Assembly (NCBI RefSeq): GCF_016714285.1
Contig: NZ_JADJNN010000003.1
Coordinates: 124,001 to 188,000, forward strand
Length of the DNA stretch: 64,000 nt
Direction of reading: 5' to 3'
Origin: Nannocystis sp.
GTDB taxonomy: Bacteria > Myxococcota_A > Polyangia > Nannocystales > Nannocystaceae
Shown here: positions 13,179-21,296 of the stretch, piece by piece
Layout of the letters: each line of letters begins with the position of its first letter
How positions within the stretch are numbered: the stretch's first letter is position 1
The notes under the pieces: model-generated
What the model was told of the DNA's origin: nothing
Database searches by the model: none
The model's input: the letters and a program-made list of their open reading frames with translations, nothing else
Made by a program: the position numbers and the translations under genes

Positions 13179-14617
13179 ACAGTCCGAAGATCTCCACCAA
13201 GCCGCCGAGCGGCATGCGCGACTTCTTGCCGGCCGAGCTGGCGCGGCGCAACCACGTGATCGCGATCGTGCGCGAGGTCTACGGGCGCCACGGCTTCCTG
13301 CCGCTCGAGACGCCGACGATCGAGAACCTGTCGACGCTGCTCGGCAAGTACGGCGAGGAGGGCGACCAGCTGCTGTATCGCCTGCTCGAGCGGCGCGACG
13401 CGCTGAAGACGGCGCTCGAGAAGATCGGGCCGCCGTCGGACGCGTGGCGCACGCCGCAGCTGGCCCAGGCCGCGCTGGCGGAGGAGGGCCTGCGCTACGA
13501 CCTGACGGTGCCGCTGGCCCGCGTGGTCGCGCAGTACGAGCTGCCCAAGTTCTTCAAGCGCTACCAGATCCAGCCGGTGTGGCGGGCCGATCGCCCGGGC
13601 AAGGGGAGGTTTCGCGAGTTCTATCAGTGCGACGTCGACATCACGGGCACGCGCTCGCTGATCGCGGAGGCGGAGGTGTGCGCGGCGGTCTGCGAGGTGC
13701 TGCACGCGCTCGGCTTCCAAGGGTTCAAGCTGCGGATCAACCACCGCCAGCTGCTGCGCAGCATGATGCACGCGGCGGGCATCGACCTCGCGCACGAGGC
13801 GGCGGCGCTGATCGCCGTCGACAAGCTCGACAAGATCGGCGACGGCGGCGTGCGCGAGGAGCTGGCGGCGCGCGGGATCCCTGGCGACTCGGCGAATCGC
13901 TTGATGGAGCTGATCCTGTTCGCCGAGGCGGACGCGATCTTCGGCATCCCGCTGACGCGCGGGCCGCAGGGGCCGCGCGCGGGGCTGGCGGCGATCCGCA
14001 AGCACATCGCGGACCCGGCGGGGCTGCAGGCGTTGACCGAGCTGGAGCAGCTGGTCGGGCTGCTGGAGGCGAGCCCCGCGGGGCCGCACGTGCAGCTCAG
14101 CCTCGATCTGGCGCGCGGGCTCGGCTACTACACCGGCGCGATCTTCGAGATCGCGGTGCCGGACCTGGCGGGCAGCCTCGGCGGCGGCGGCCGCTATGAC
14201 GACCTGGTCGGGATGTTCGGCAAGAAGCAGGTGCCGGCGGTCGGCTTCTCGATCGGGCTCGAGCGCATCCTCGTGGTGATGGAGGAGCGCGGGATGTTCC
14301 CGGCGTTGTCCGTGGGGCCGGAGCTGCTGCTGTGTTGGATGGGCGTGGCGCCGGAGAAGGTGATCGCGGTGGCGCATCAGCTGCGCGCGCAGGGGCTGCG
14401 GGTCGAGGTGTTCCCGGAAGAGGCGAAGCTCGGCAAGCAGCTGCAGTACGCCGACGCGCCGGGCGTGAAGGCCCCGCTGGCGGCGATCCTCGGCGAGACG
14501 GAGCTGGCGGCGGGGGAGATCACGCTCAAGCACCTCGGCAGCGGTGAGCAGACGCGGGTCGCGATCGCGGACGCGGGCGGCGCGGCGCGGGTGCTACTCA
14601 AGGGCGGCCACGTGTAG
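13175..14617 (+). CDS. hisS: Histidyl-tRNA synthetase
   Basis: 480 residues starting at a GTG that overlaps the ileS stop. It is a class II synthetase. Visible are the N-terminal PPSGMRDFLPAEL, motif 2 (YQIQPVWRADRPGKGRFREF then YQCDVDITG), the histidine-specific LARGLGYYTGAIFEI, motif 3 (VGFSIGLERIL) and the C-terminal anticodon-binding domain, which ends GGHV. Slightly longer than the E. coli enzyme. Coupled translation with ileS is unusual but needs no special explanation beyond co-regulation of tRNA charging. Confidence 0.96.
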
Positions 14618-14653
14618 CTGCAACGGCGAGGGCCGCGGTGGCGACCTCGCGGC

Positions 14654-15625
14654 GTGCCGTCGTCGCTGCACCAGACCCTGGTCGACTTGCTCCGCCACTC
14701 GCCTGGGCTGGTGCCGGAGCTGCTGAGGGCTGCGGGCGCTGCGGCGGCGGTGGAGTCGGTGCGTCCGCTCGACGCGGTGCTCGACCAGCTCGAGCGCCGC
14801 GTCGACCTGGCGATGGAGGTGCAGGTGCCCGGGCTGGGTCCGGTGGCGATCGGCTTCGAGGTGCAGCTGGCGATCGACGCCGACAAGCTGCGCAGCTGGC
14901 CGGTCTACCTGACCTCGCTGCGCCGGGGCGCGTGTCAGCGGGCGCTGCTCGTGGTCCTGACGCCGGACTCGCGGGTGGCCCGCTGGGCGGCCCGTCCGAT
15001 CGACCTCGGGCCCGGGAACGAGGGCTTTCGCGTGCACGTCCTCGGGCCCGCGCAGATCCCTCGCGTCACCGAGGCGAAGGCGGCTCGCCGCCAGCCCGAG
15101 CTGGCCGTGCTCTCGGCGCTCACCCACGCGGCCGCCGACGGTGACCCCGCGCTCGTGTACGTCGCGCTCGCCGGCCTCGAGGGCTTGGACAGCGCGCGGG
15201 CGCGGAGTTATGGTTCCGTGCTCATCAGGTCCCTCGATATGGCGCTGCAGGCCACACTCAAGGTCAACATGCTGGATACCGAAGCCCCAATTGCCGAAGC
15301 TGACGATCCCGAGATTACCCCCGAGTTCGTCGAGCGCGCCCTGCGGTTCGGGCGAAGGATTTGGGAGGAGGAGCTGCGCCGCGAGGCGGTGCGGGAGCAG
15401 GCGCGTGCGCAGGGGCTTGAGCAGGGGCTTGAGCAGGGGCTTGAGCAGGGGCTAGCTCAGGGGCGGCGTGAGGCGTTGCTCCGTTTTCTCGCGCGTGCGG
15501 GGCTGCGGCCCACGCCCGAGGAGGCGCAGCGGATCGCTACCTGCACGGAGCTCGGAATGCTCGATCGCTGGATCGATCAATCCGTCGGCGCTACCACGGT
15601 GGCCGCAGCGCTCGCCGAGTGGTGA
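14654..15625 (+). CDS. Rpn/PD-(D/E)XK-like protein with GLEQ repeats
   Basis: 323 residues from GTG. The N-terminal part (SLHQTLVDLLRHSPGLVPELL...DLAMEVQVPG...IGFEVQLAIDADKLRSWPVYLTSLR) matches the Rpn/YhgA-type family with a PD-(D/E)XK nuclease core; FEVQ is the usual acidic catalytic motif and K/R follow. Such proteins are mostly recombination-promoting nucleases or orphan relics of mobile DNA. The part around residue 253-268 consists of four tandem GLEQ-type units, typical of the C-terminal region of this family. It stands alone here, with no transposon ends seen. DNA cleavage activity is inferred only from the fold. Confidence 0.7.
   Translation: MPSSLHQTLVDLLRHSPGLVPELLRAAGAAAAVESVRPLDAVLDQLERRVDLAMEVQVPGLGPVAIGFEVQLAIDADKLRSWPVYLTSLRRGACQRALLVVLTPDSRVARWAARPIDLGPGNEGFRVHVLGPAQIPRVTEAKAARRQPELAVLSALTHAAADGDPALVYVALAGLEGLDSARARSYGSVLIRSLDMALQATLKVNMLDTEAPIAEADDPEITPEFVERALRFGRRIWEEELRREAVREQARAQGLEQGLEQGLEQGLAQGRREALLRFLARAGLRPTPEEAQRIATCTELGMLDRWIDQSVGATTVAAALAEW
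15410..15457 (+). repeat. Four 12-bp tandem units inside the Rpn-like gene
   Basis: CAGGGGCTTGAG occurs three times in exact tandem and a fourth time as CAGGGGCTAGCT. It encodes the QGLEQGLE stretch. Being a multiple of 3, copy changes would keep the frame. Confidence 0.9.
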
Positions 15626-15671
15626 TTGCGTGAGGGACAGTCTGCGGGGAGCCGGCTAGGATGCGGGCTTC

Positions 15672-17117
15672 ATGGTGGACGACGCGAACACGGGGCTCGC
15701 AGGGACGATCCTCGTCATCGACGACGAGCGCAACATCCGGCGGACCCTGCGGATGGTGCTGGAGGGCGAGGGGGCGACGGTGCTTGACGCGGAGACGGCC
15801 GAGGCCGGGCTCAAGCTGATCGAGCAGTCGCTGGCCGACAGCGCCGCCGGGTTGCCGGGGATCGAGGTGGTGATGGCCGACGTGCTGCTGCCAGGCATGT
15901 CGGGCCTGCAGCTGCTCGAGAAGCTCAGCGCGATCGGTGAGGGGGTGCCGCCCTTGCCGGTGATCCTCATCAGCGGTCACGCGACCGTCTCCGACGCGGT
16001 GCGGGCGACGCGGCTCGGCGCGTTCGACTTCTTCGAGAAGCCGCTGGCGCGCGACCGGGTGGTCGTCAGCGTGCGCAACGCGCTGCGGCACCATGCGTCG
16101 GAGGCGGAGCTGCGCAGCCTGCGGGCGCGGGCGCGGCGTGAGCTGATCGGCGAGTCGAAGCCGATGCTCGAGCTGCAGCGACAGATTACGAAGGTGGGCG
16201 CGACGCGGGCGCGGGTGCTGATCGAGGGCGAGAGCGGGACCGGCAAGGAGCTGGTGGCGCGGGCGATCCATGAGGCGAGCGAGCGGCGGGCAAACGCGTT
16301 CATCAAGGTCAACTGCGCGGCGATCCCCCGCGAGCTCATCGAGAGCGAGCTGTTCGGCCACGAGCGCGGGGCCTTCACCGGCGCGACCGGGCAGAAGCGC
16401 GGCCTGTTCGAGCTGGCCCACGACGGCACCCTGTTCCTCGACGAGATCGGCGACATGGATCTGAACGCTCAGGCCAAGGTGCTGCGGGTGCTGCAGAGCG
16501 GCGAGCTGATGCGGGTCGGCGGCGAGAAGCCGATCAAGGTCGACGTGCGCGTGCTGGCGGCGACCCACCGCAACCTCAAGGAGCAGGTGCAGGCCGGCGA
16601 GTTTCGCGAGGACCTGTACTTTCGCCTGGCGGTGGTGCCGATCGTGGTGCCGGCGCTGCGCGAGCGCGAGGGGGACGTCGCGCTGCTGTGCCGCCACTAC
16701 CTCGACATCGGCTGCCGCGAGAACGGCATCAGCCCCAAGCGCATCGCCCCGGCGGCCCAGGCGGCGCTCGACGCCCACGCCTGGCCGGGCAACGTCCGCG
16801 AGCTGCGCAACGTGATGGAGCGGATGGCGATCCTCTCGGACGGTGACATCGAGCTCGACGACGTCCCGCAAGACATCCGCGGCGACGCGGGCGAGGAGTC
16901 GGGCACGGGCGACGCGCTGGTCCAGTTCGGGGAGGGCGCGGTGCCGCCGGGGATGTCGCTCAAGGCCTTCCGCGACTCGGTCGAGCGGGCGTTCATCCTG
17001 CAGCGCCTGGGCGAGCACGGCTGGAACGTGTCGAAGACGTCGGAGGCGCTCGACGTGGAGCGCACGCACTTGCACAAGAAGATGAAGCTCCTCGGTATCG
17101 CTCGCGGCGGCGGGTGA
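15672..17117 (+). CDS. Sigma-54-dependent response regulator (NtrC/NtrX type)
   Basis: 481 residues with receiver domain (acidic pair DD17-18, phospho-acceptor Asp70 in MADVLLPGMSG, Lys in FEKP), an AAA+ domain with Walker A GESGTGKE, the sigma-54 contact loop GAFTGA, Walker B LFLDEIGDM, and a C-terminal Fis-type helix-turn-helix (NVSKTSEALDVERTHLHKKM). It activates RpoN-dependent transcription once phosphorylated. No histidine kinase is adjacent, so it is an orphan, common in myxobacteria. A TAGGAT box ends 9 nt before the ATG. Its last codons fall in a repeat that recurs 85 bp downstream. Confidence 0.93.
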   Translation: MVDDANTGLAGTILVIDDERNIRRTLRMVLEGEGATVLDAETAEAGLKLIEQSLADSAAGLPGIEVVMADVLLPGMSGLQLLEKLSAIGEGVPPLPVILISGHATVSDAVRATRLGAFDFFEKPLARDRVVVSVRNALRHHASEAELRSLRARARRELIGESKPMLELQRQITKVGATRARVLIEGESGTGKELVARAIHEASERRANAFIKVNCAAIPRELIESELFGHERGAFTGATGQKRGLFELAHDGTLFLDEIGDMDLNAQAKVLRVLQSGELMRVGGEKPIKVDVRVLAATHRNLKEQVQAGEFREDLYFRLAVVPIVVPALREREGDVALLCRHYLDIGCRENGISPKRIAPAAQAALDAHAWPGNVRELRNVMERMAILSDGDIELDDVPQDIRGDAGEESGTGDALVQFGEGAVPPGMSLKAFRDSVERAFILQRLGEHGWNVSKTSEALDVERTHLHKKMKLLGIARGGG

Positions 17118-17211
17118 TCGACGCGTTGATGCGCTTGTTGCTCACGAGGCGATGGCAACGGGTGATCGACGCGTGCATCTCTTCGCTCGCGGCGGCGGTT
17201 GATCGACGCGT
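17101..17211. repeat. Direct repeats bridging two convergent gene ends
   Basis: A 26-bp unit at 17101-17126 (ending GGTGATCGACGCGT) recurs at 17186-17211 with one mismatch; a third partial copy with the same 14-bp core is at 17161-17174. The first copy covers the end of the response-regulator gene and its stop; the last ends 2 bp before the convergent RRM gene's stop. It looks like a small local duplication. Confidence 0.75.
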
Positions 17212-17213
17212 GC

Positions 17214-17453
17214 TTACTTTGCGATGGCGACGCGGAGGGTGCGGCCGGCGAGCTGGAGACCGTCGATCTGGCGGCGGGCGCGGTCGGCGTCGGTGTCGCG
17301 TTCGAAGGTGACGTAGGCGACGCTGGCATCGCCGCGCTCGACGAGGCGAAGTTGGTCGATGGTGCCGTGACGGGAGAACAGGGCGCGGAGCTCGTGGGCA
17401 TCGAGGGCGGAGCCGAAGCCGCCGACGTAGAGGGTGCGAGAGGTGGAGCTCAT
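17214..17453 (-). CDS. RRM-type RNA-binding protein
   Basis: 79 residues, essentially one RNA recognition motif: RNP2 LYVGGF (8-13) and RNP1-like VAYVTF, with a beta-alpha-beta-beta-alpha-beta pattern. Bacterial stand-alone RRM proteins bind single-stranded RNA, and some are cold- or stress-related; the target is unknown here. The aromatic residue of RNP2 is Tyr; RNP1 has Tyr and Phe, so RNA stacking residues are kept. Its ATG overlaps the plsY stop in ATGA, so it is the distal gene of the his-plsY unit. Confidence 0.85.
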   Translation of the reverse strand: MSSTSRTLYVGGFGSALDAHELRALFSRHGTIDQLRLVERGDASVAYVTFERDTDADRARRQIDGLQLAGRTLRVAIAK

Positions 17454-18073
17454 GACCCGGCGTGGCGCTTGCGTTCAGCGGCGATGCGGGCGATCTCCCG
17501 CAGGTTGCCGCGGTGGCGGATCCAGATGATCACGGCCATCGCCAGCGCGAGCAGGCGGTAGGCGACGGGTGCACCGGAGATCCACAGGTGGAGGGTGAGC
17601 GCGTTGATGGCGGTGAGCGAGCCGATCGCCGAGACGCGGGTGAGGGCCAGAGTTTGCACGTACACGAGGGCCGTGAACAGGCCGCCGACGGGCATCAGCG
17701 CCGCGAACACGCCGAGGGCGCAGGCGACCCCCTTGCCGCCGCGAAACCGGAGGTACACCGGGAAGATGTGCCCGAGGGTGGCGGCGAGGCCGACGATCGC
17801 CAGGCCGGCCTCGGGTGCCGGGAGGCCGCCGAGCGCGGCGTCGGCCATGGCCAGGCGCATGGGCAGATAGGCCTTGAGCAGGTCGAGGAGGAACACGACG
17901 ACGCCCCACTTCGCCCCGAGCACGCGCACTGCGTTGGTGGCTCCGATGTTGCCGGAGCCGAGCTGGCGGATGTCGACGCCGCGGGCCAGGCCGACGAGCA
18001 CGCCCATGGGGATCGCCGCGACGAGGTAGGCGAGGAGGCTCCAGGCGAGGACGCTTTGGCCGAGCAGTGCCAC
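17450..18073 (-). CDS. plsY: Glycerol-3-phosphate acyltransferase (acyl-phosphate type)
   Basis: 207 residues, multi-pass inner-membrane enzyme that moves the acyl group from acyl-phosphate to glycerol-3-phosphate, the first step of phospholipid synthesis. Family motifs are GSGNIGATNAVRVLG (about 39-53), GHIFPVYLRFRGGKGVA in the middle, and a C-terminal RHRGNLREI. About five membrane spans are visible. The gene starts 40 nt after hisIE, with no terminator seen, so it is likely cotranscribed with the histidine genes. Confidence 0.95.
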   Translation of the reverse strand: MALLGQSVLAWSLLAYLVAAIPMGVLVGLARGVDIRQLGSGNIGATNAVRVLGAKWGVVVFLLDLLKAYLPMRLAMADAALGGLPAPEAGLAIVGLAATLGHIFPVYLRFRGGKGVACALGVFAALMPVGGLFTALVYVQTLALTRVSAIGSLTAINALTLHLWISGAPVAYRLLALAMAVIIWIRHRGNLREIARIAAERKRHAGS

Positions 18074-18113
18074 GCTCGGAGGATAACCGCTCGCTGCGCT
18101 GGCTGACCAGATC

Positions 18114-18824
18114 TCAGGTGGGGCCGGGCGACGGGGCTCGGCTCGCCTTCTCGTCGACGCCGCTGCGACCCAGGCGACGCGCGAGGACCTCGAGGACTGC
18201 GGTCCATTCGACGTCGCGATGGGCGAGGCCGACGAGGGTGTGGAAGAGGAGGTCGGCGGCCTCGCGTGCGATGTGCTCGCGGTCGTCGCTGGCGAGGGCC
18301 TCGGCGAGCTCGGCGGCCTCCTCGTGCAGCTTGGCGGCGATCGCCGGGACGCCGCCGTCCATGAGGCCGCGGACGTAGCTCTTGCCGGTGGCGCTGGTGA
18401 TCCCGCGGCCGGCCTTGCGGGCGAGGATCTCGGCCGACAGGCGCGCGAGCACCGGGGCCGCGGAGGCGTCGTCGGTGCCGGGCACCGGCGTGGAGAAGCA
18501 GCTCACGGCGCCGGTGTGGCAGGTCGGGCCGCGCGGCTCGGCGTGGACCAGCAGCGCGTCGGCGTCGCAGTCGACCCACACGCCGCGCAGCTCCAGGGTG
18601 TGGCCTGAACTCTCGCCCTTCTGCCACAGGCGGGCGCGGCTGCGGCTCCAGAAGGTGACGCGGCCGCTGGTGAGGGTGGCTGCGAGGGCGTCGGCGTTCA
18701 TGTGGCCGACCATGAGCACCTGACCGCCGAGGGCGTGTTGGACGACGGCGGCGACGAGGCCAGCGGCGTCGGGCTTGAGGGTGGCCCACAGGGCCCGTGC
18801 GTCGCTGTGGGGCGCGGCGGTCAG
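18114..18824 (-). CDS. hisI: Bifunctional phosphoribosyl-AMP cyclohydrolase / phosphoribosyl-ATP diphosphatase
   Basis: About 236 residues with both HisIE activities (second and third steps of histidine synthesis). The cyclohydrolase half shows MVGHMNADAL, FWSRSRARLWQKGESSG and VDCDADALL...CHTGAVSCF with the zinc Cys residues; the diphosphatase half has KLHEEAAELAEAL and EAADLLFHTLVGL. Start choice is odd. After the hisF stop no ATG, GTG or TTG occurs in this frame before the conserved domain. A CTG at 18824 is preceded by GCGAGG at good spacing and is the best candidate. The only upstream ATG (18983) would overlap hisF by over 140 bp with Ser/Pro-rich, unrelated sequence. Confidence 0.85.
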   Translation of the reverse strand: MTAAPHSDARALWATLKPDAAGLVAAVVQHALGGQVLMVGHMNADALAATLTSGRVTFWSRSRARLWQKGESSGHTLELRGVWVDCDADALLVHAEPRGPTCHTGAVSCFSTPVPGTDDASAAPVLARLSAEILARKAGRGITSATGKSYVRGLMDGGVPAIAAKLHEEAAELAEALASDDREHIAREAADLLFHTLVGLAHRDVEWTAVLEVLARRLGRSGVDEKASRAPSPGPT

Positions 18825-18840
18825 GGGGACCTCGCGGGGC

Positions 18841-19668
18841 TCAGCCGAAGCTGTTGGAGGAGATCGTGACGCCGCGGGGGGACTCTTGCTGGCGGACGGG
18901 GATGCCGTGCTCGTGCAGGTATTGTTTGGCCTGGGAGATGGTGTAGAGGCCGAAGTGGAAGATGGAGGCGGCGAGCGCCGCATCGGCGCCGCCCTGGTCG
19001 ACGGCGAGGCCCTCGCGGAGGTGCTCGAGCTGGCCGACGCCGCCGGAGGCGATCACCGGGATCGGCACGCGGTGGGAGACTTCGCGGGTGATCCACAGGT
19101 CGTAGCCGTCGCGGGTGCCGTCCTTGTCCATGCTGGTCAGGAGGATCTCGCCGGCGCCGAGTTTGGCGACGTGGTCGCACCAGGCGAGCGCGTCGAGGCC
19201 GGTGGAGCGGGTGCCGCCGTGGATGACGACCTCGTAGAGCGGGGTGGTGTCGCCGGGCATCGGCTTCATCTGCTTCACGTCGATGGCGACGACGATGCAC
19301 TGGCTGCCGTACTTGTCGGCGAGCTGGCGGATGAGCAGCGGGTTGGCGACGGCGGCCGAGTTGATCGCGACCTTGTCGGCGCCGGCGGTGAGCAGGCGGC
19401 GGACGTCGGCCTCGCGGCGGACACCGCCGCCGACGGTGAGCGGGGTGAAGATCTGGTCGGCGACGCGGTGGACCACGTCGATGAAGGTCTCTCGGCCCTC
19501 GACCGTGGCGGTGATGTCGAGCAGGCAGATCTCGTCGGCGCCCTGGAGGTCGTAGGCGCGGGCGGCCTCGACGGGGTCGCCGGTGTCGCGCAGGCCGGCG
19601 AAGTGGACGCCTTTGACGACCCGGCCGTTCTTGATATCGAGGCAGGGGATGATGCGGCGCTTTAACAT
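18841..19668 (-). CDS. hisF: Imidazole glycerol phosphate synthase, cyclase subunit
   Basis: 275 residues, a (beta/alpha)8 barrel. It closes the imidazole ring using ammonia from HisH and yields IGP and AICAR. MLKRRIIPCLDIKNGRVVKG carries catalytic Asp11, and VVAIDVKQM the second catalytic Asp; VGGGVRREADV and ASGGVGQLEHL are phosphate-binding loops. The C-terminal tail is about 20 residues longer than usual and ends SNSFG. Its ATG lies before the hisA stop, a 7-nt overlap. Confidence 0.96.
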   Translation of the reverse strand: MLKRRIIPCLDIKNGRVVKGVHFAGLRDTGDPVEAARAYDLQGADEICLLDITATVEGRETFIDVVHRVADQIFTPLTVGGGVRREADVRRLLTAGADKVAINSAAVANPLLIRQLADKYGSQCIVVAIDVKQMKPMPGDTTPLYEVVIHGGTRSTGLDALAWCDHVAKLGAGEILLTSMDKDGTRDGYDLWITREVSHRVPIPVIASGGVGQLEHLREGLAVDQGGADAALAASIFHFGLYTISQAKQYLHEHGIPVRQQESPRGVTISSNSFG

Positions 19669-20453
19669 CGGGCGATGGCCTCCTGCAGGGTGAAGCTGCC
19701 CTCGTAGAGCGCACGGCCCAGGATCACGGCCTGGATGTGCTGCTTGCGGAGGGCATCGAGGTCGGCGAGGCTGCCGACCCCGCCGCTGGCGATCACGGGG
19801 ATCTCGAGGCCGCGTTGCAGCGCGGCGGTCGACTCGACGGCGACGCCGACCTGCAGGCCGTCGCGGGCGATGTCGGTGTAGAGCAGGGCCACGGCGCCCC
19901 AGCTGGCGGCGGCGCGGGCGAGCGCGGCCGCGGGCACGCGCGAGGTCTCCTGCCAGCCGGAGATCGCCACCCAGCCGTCGCGGGCGTCGATCGCCACGAT
20001 GACGCGGCCGGGGTGGGCGCGGCACAGGGCGTGGGCGATGTCTGGTTCGCGGACCGCGAGCGTGCCGATCACGACGTAGTCGGCGCCGGTAGCCAGGGCC
20101 ACCTCGACGGCGGCGCGGTCGCGCAGGCCGCCGCCGACCTCGACCTCGACGCCGAGGCTGTGGGCTGCTTCGACCAGGGTCTGGATCAGCGCGGTCTGGA
20201 CGGGGTGGCCAGCGAAGGCGCCGTCGAGGTCGACGACGTGGATGCGGGTGGCGCCGGCGCGGATGAACTCGCGGAGCTTGGCGAGTGGGTCGGCGGCGTA
20301 GACGGTGGCGCGCGCGGGGTCGCCCTCGGCGAGGCGGACAGCCTGACCGCCGAGCAGGTCGATCGCGGGGATCGCCAGCAGGGCGGGGAGGGGCGGGGTG
20401 TCTCGCATGTCCCGCAGCCCCTGGGCGACCGACCCGGTCCGGGTGGCGCTCAT
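19662..20453 (-). CDS. hisA: ProFAR isomerase (HisA)
   Basis: 263 residues, a (beta/alpha)8 barrel that converts ProFAR to PRFAR in histidine synthesis. AIPAIDLLGGQAVRL holds the first catalytic Asp, LLYTDIARDGLQVG the second; VEVGGGLRD and IASGGVGSL bind phosphate. The ATG at 20453 was chosen because it overlaps the hisH stop in ATGA, the pattern used across this operon; an inner ATG at 20408 is also possible and sits closer to the conserved barrel. TrpF-like use (PriA) cannot be excluded from sequence alone. Confidence 0.93.
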   Translation of the reverse strand: MSATRTGSVAQGLRDMRDTPPLPALLAIPAIDLLGGQAVRLAEGDPARATVYAADPLAKLREFIRAGATRIHVVDLDGAFAGHPVQTALIQTLVEAAHSLGVEVEVGGGLRDRAAVEVALATGADYVVIGTLAVREPDIAHALCRAHPGRVIVAIDARDGWVAISGWQETSRVPAAALARAAASWGAVALLYTDIARDGLQVGVAVESTAALQRGLEIPVIASGGVGSLADLDALRKQHIQAVILGRALYEGSFTLQEAIARC

Positions 20454-21070
20454 CCCCGGCCCCCGAGGATGAAGCTGCGGAGGAAGCGGAGCCCCGACCA
20501 CTGCGACTTCTCCGGGTGGAACTGGCAGCCGAACACGTTGCCGCGGCACACGGTTGCCGGAAATTCGATGCGGCCGTAGCGGCACGACCACATCACGTCC
20601 TCGGCCTGGCCGGGGATCACATAGTAGCTGTGGGTGAAGTAGAAGTGCTCGTTGGTTGGCTGGACATCGTTCCAGCCGACATGCGGGATCTTCAGCATGC
20701 GTGCGCCGGGCATCTCGCCGGCCGGCATGTCGGCGGGGAAGCGCCGGACATAGCCGGGGAGCACGCCGAGGCCCGCGTGACCGCCGTTCTCCTCGGAGCT
20801 GTCGAACAGCATTTGCATGCCGAGGCAGATGCCGAGGAAGGGGTCGCCGCGCTCGACGACCATGCGCAGGGCCGCCCCCATCGCGCCGTCGACGATCGCC
20901 TGGGTGGTGGGGCCGAACGAGCCCTGGCCGGGAAATACCACCATTCGGGCCGTAGCGACCCGATCTGGGTCGTTCGTGATATGCACCGAGGCGCCGACCT
21001 GGATGAGCGCGTGTTCGACGCTGTCCAGGTTCCCGAGCTGACTGTCCACGAGGATGACTTCGCGCGGCAT
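20450..21070 (-). CDS. hisH: Imidazole glycerol phosphate synthase, glutamine amidotransferase subunit
   Basis: 206 residues. A class I glutamine amidotransferase that supplies ammonia to HisF. The nucleophile is Cys82 in GICLGMQML; the His/Glu pair is in GCQFHPEKSQ near residue 188. PGQGSFGP is the conserved oxyanion strand. First gene of the tightly overlapping run hisH-hisA-hisF-hisIE, followed by plsY and the RRM gene. hisG, hisD, hisC and hisB are not in the window. Confidence 0.95.
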   Translation of the reverse strand: MPREVILVDSQLGNLDSVEHALIQVGASVHITNDPDRVATARMVVFPGQGSFGPTTQAIVDGAMGAALRMVVERGDPFLGICLGMQMLFDSSEENGGHAGLGVLPGYVRRFPADMPAGEMPGARMLKIPHVGWNDVQPTNEHFYFTHSYYVIPGQAEDVMWSCRYGRIEFPATVCRGNVFGCQFHPEKSQWSGLRFLRSFILGGRG

Positions 21071-21296
21071 CGGAACGAGGGCCGTTTTACCACAGGTCCG
21101 CGGCCGGACGGCGGCCGATTTTTCGCCATTGGCCTCGTCGTGGCTTGCGGGGCCGGTTCGCTCGCAGAGGGCCACGGAGCGGGCATTCTGGCGGTTTTGG
21201 GTGTCTGGGGCCGAGGCTTGGGGCGGGCGTGTTGCCGCAAGGGGGCCTGGCGTCGTGGTAAACCTTCAAGCCGCCGCGGGAGTTTCTGAGGGGGTC

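Noticed and set aside
15410..15457. Phage or transposon end repeats at the Rpn-like gene
   Set aside because: Repeats are in-frame tandem codons; no inverted ends or target duplication were found around the gene.
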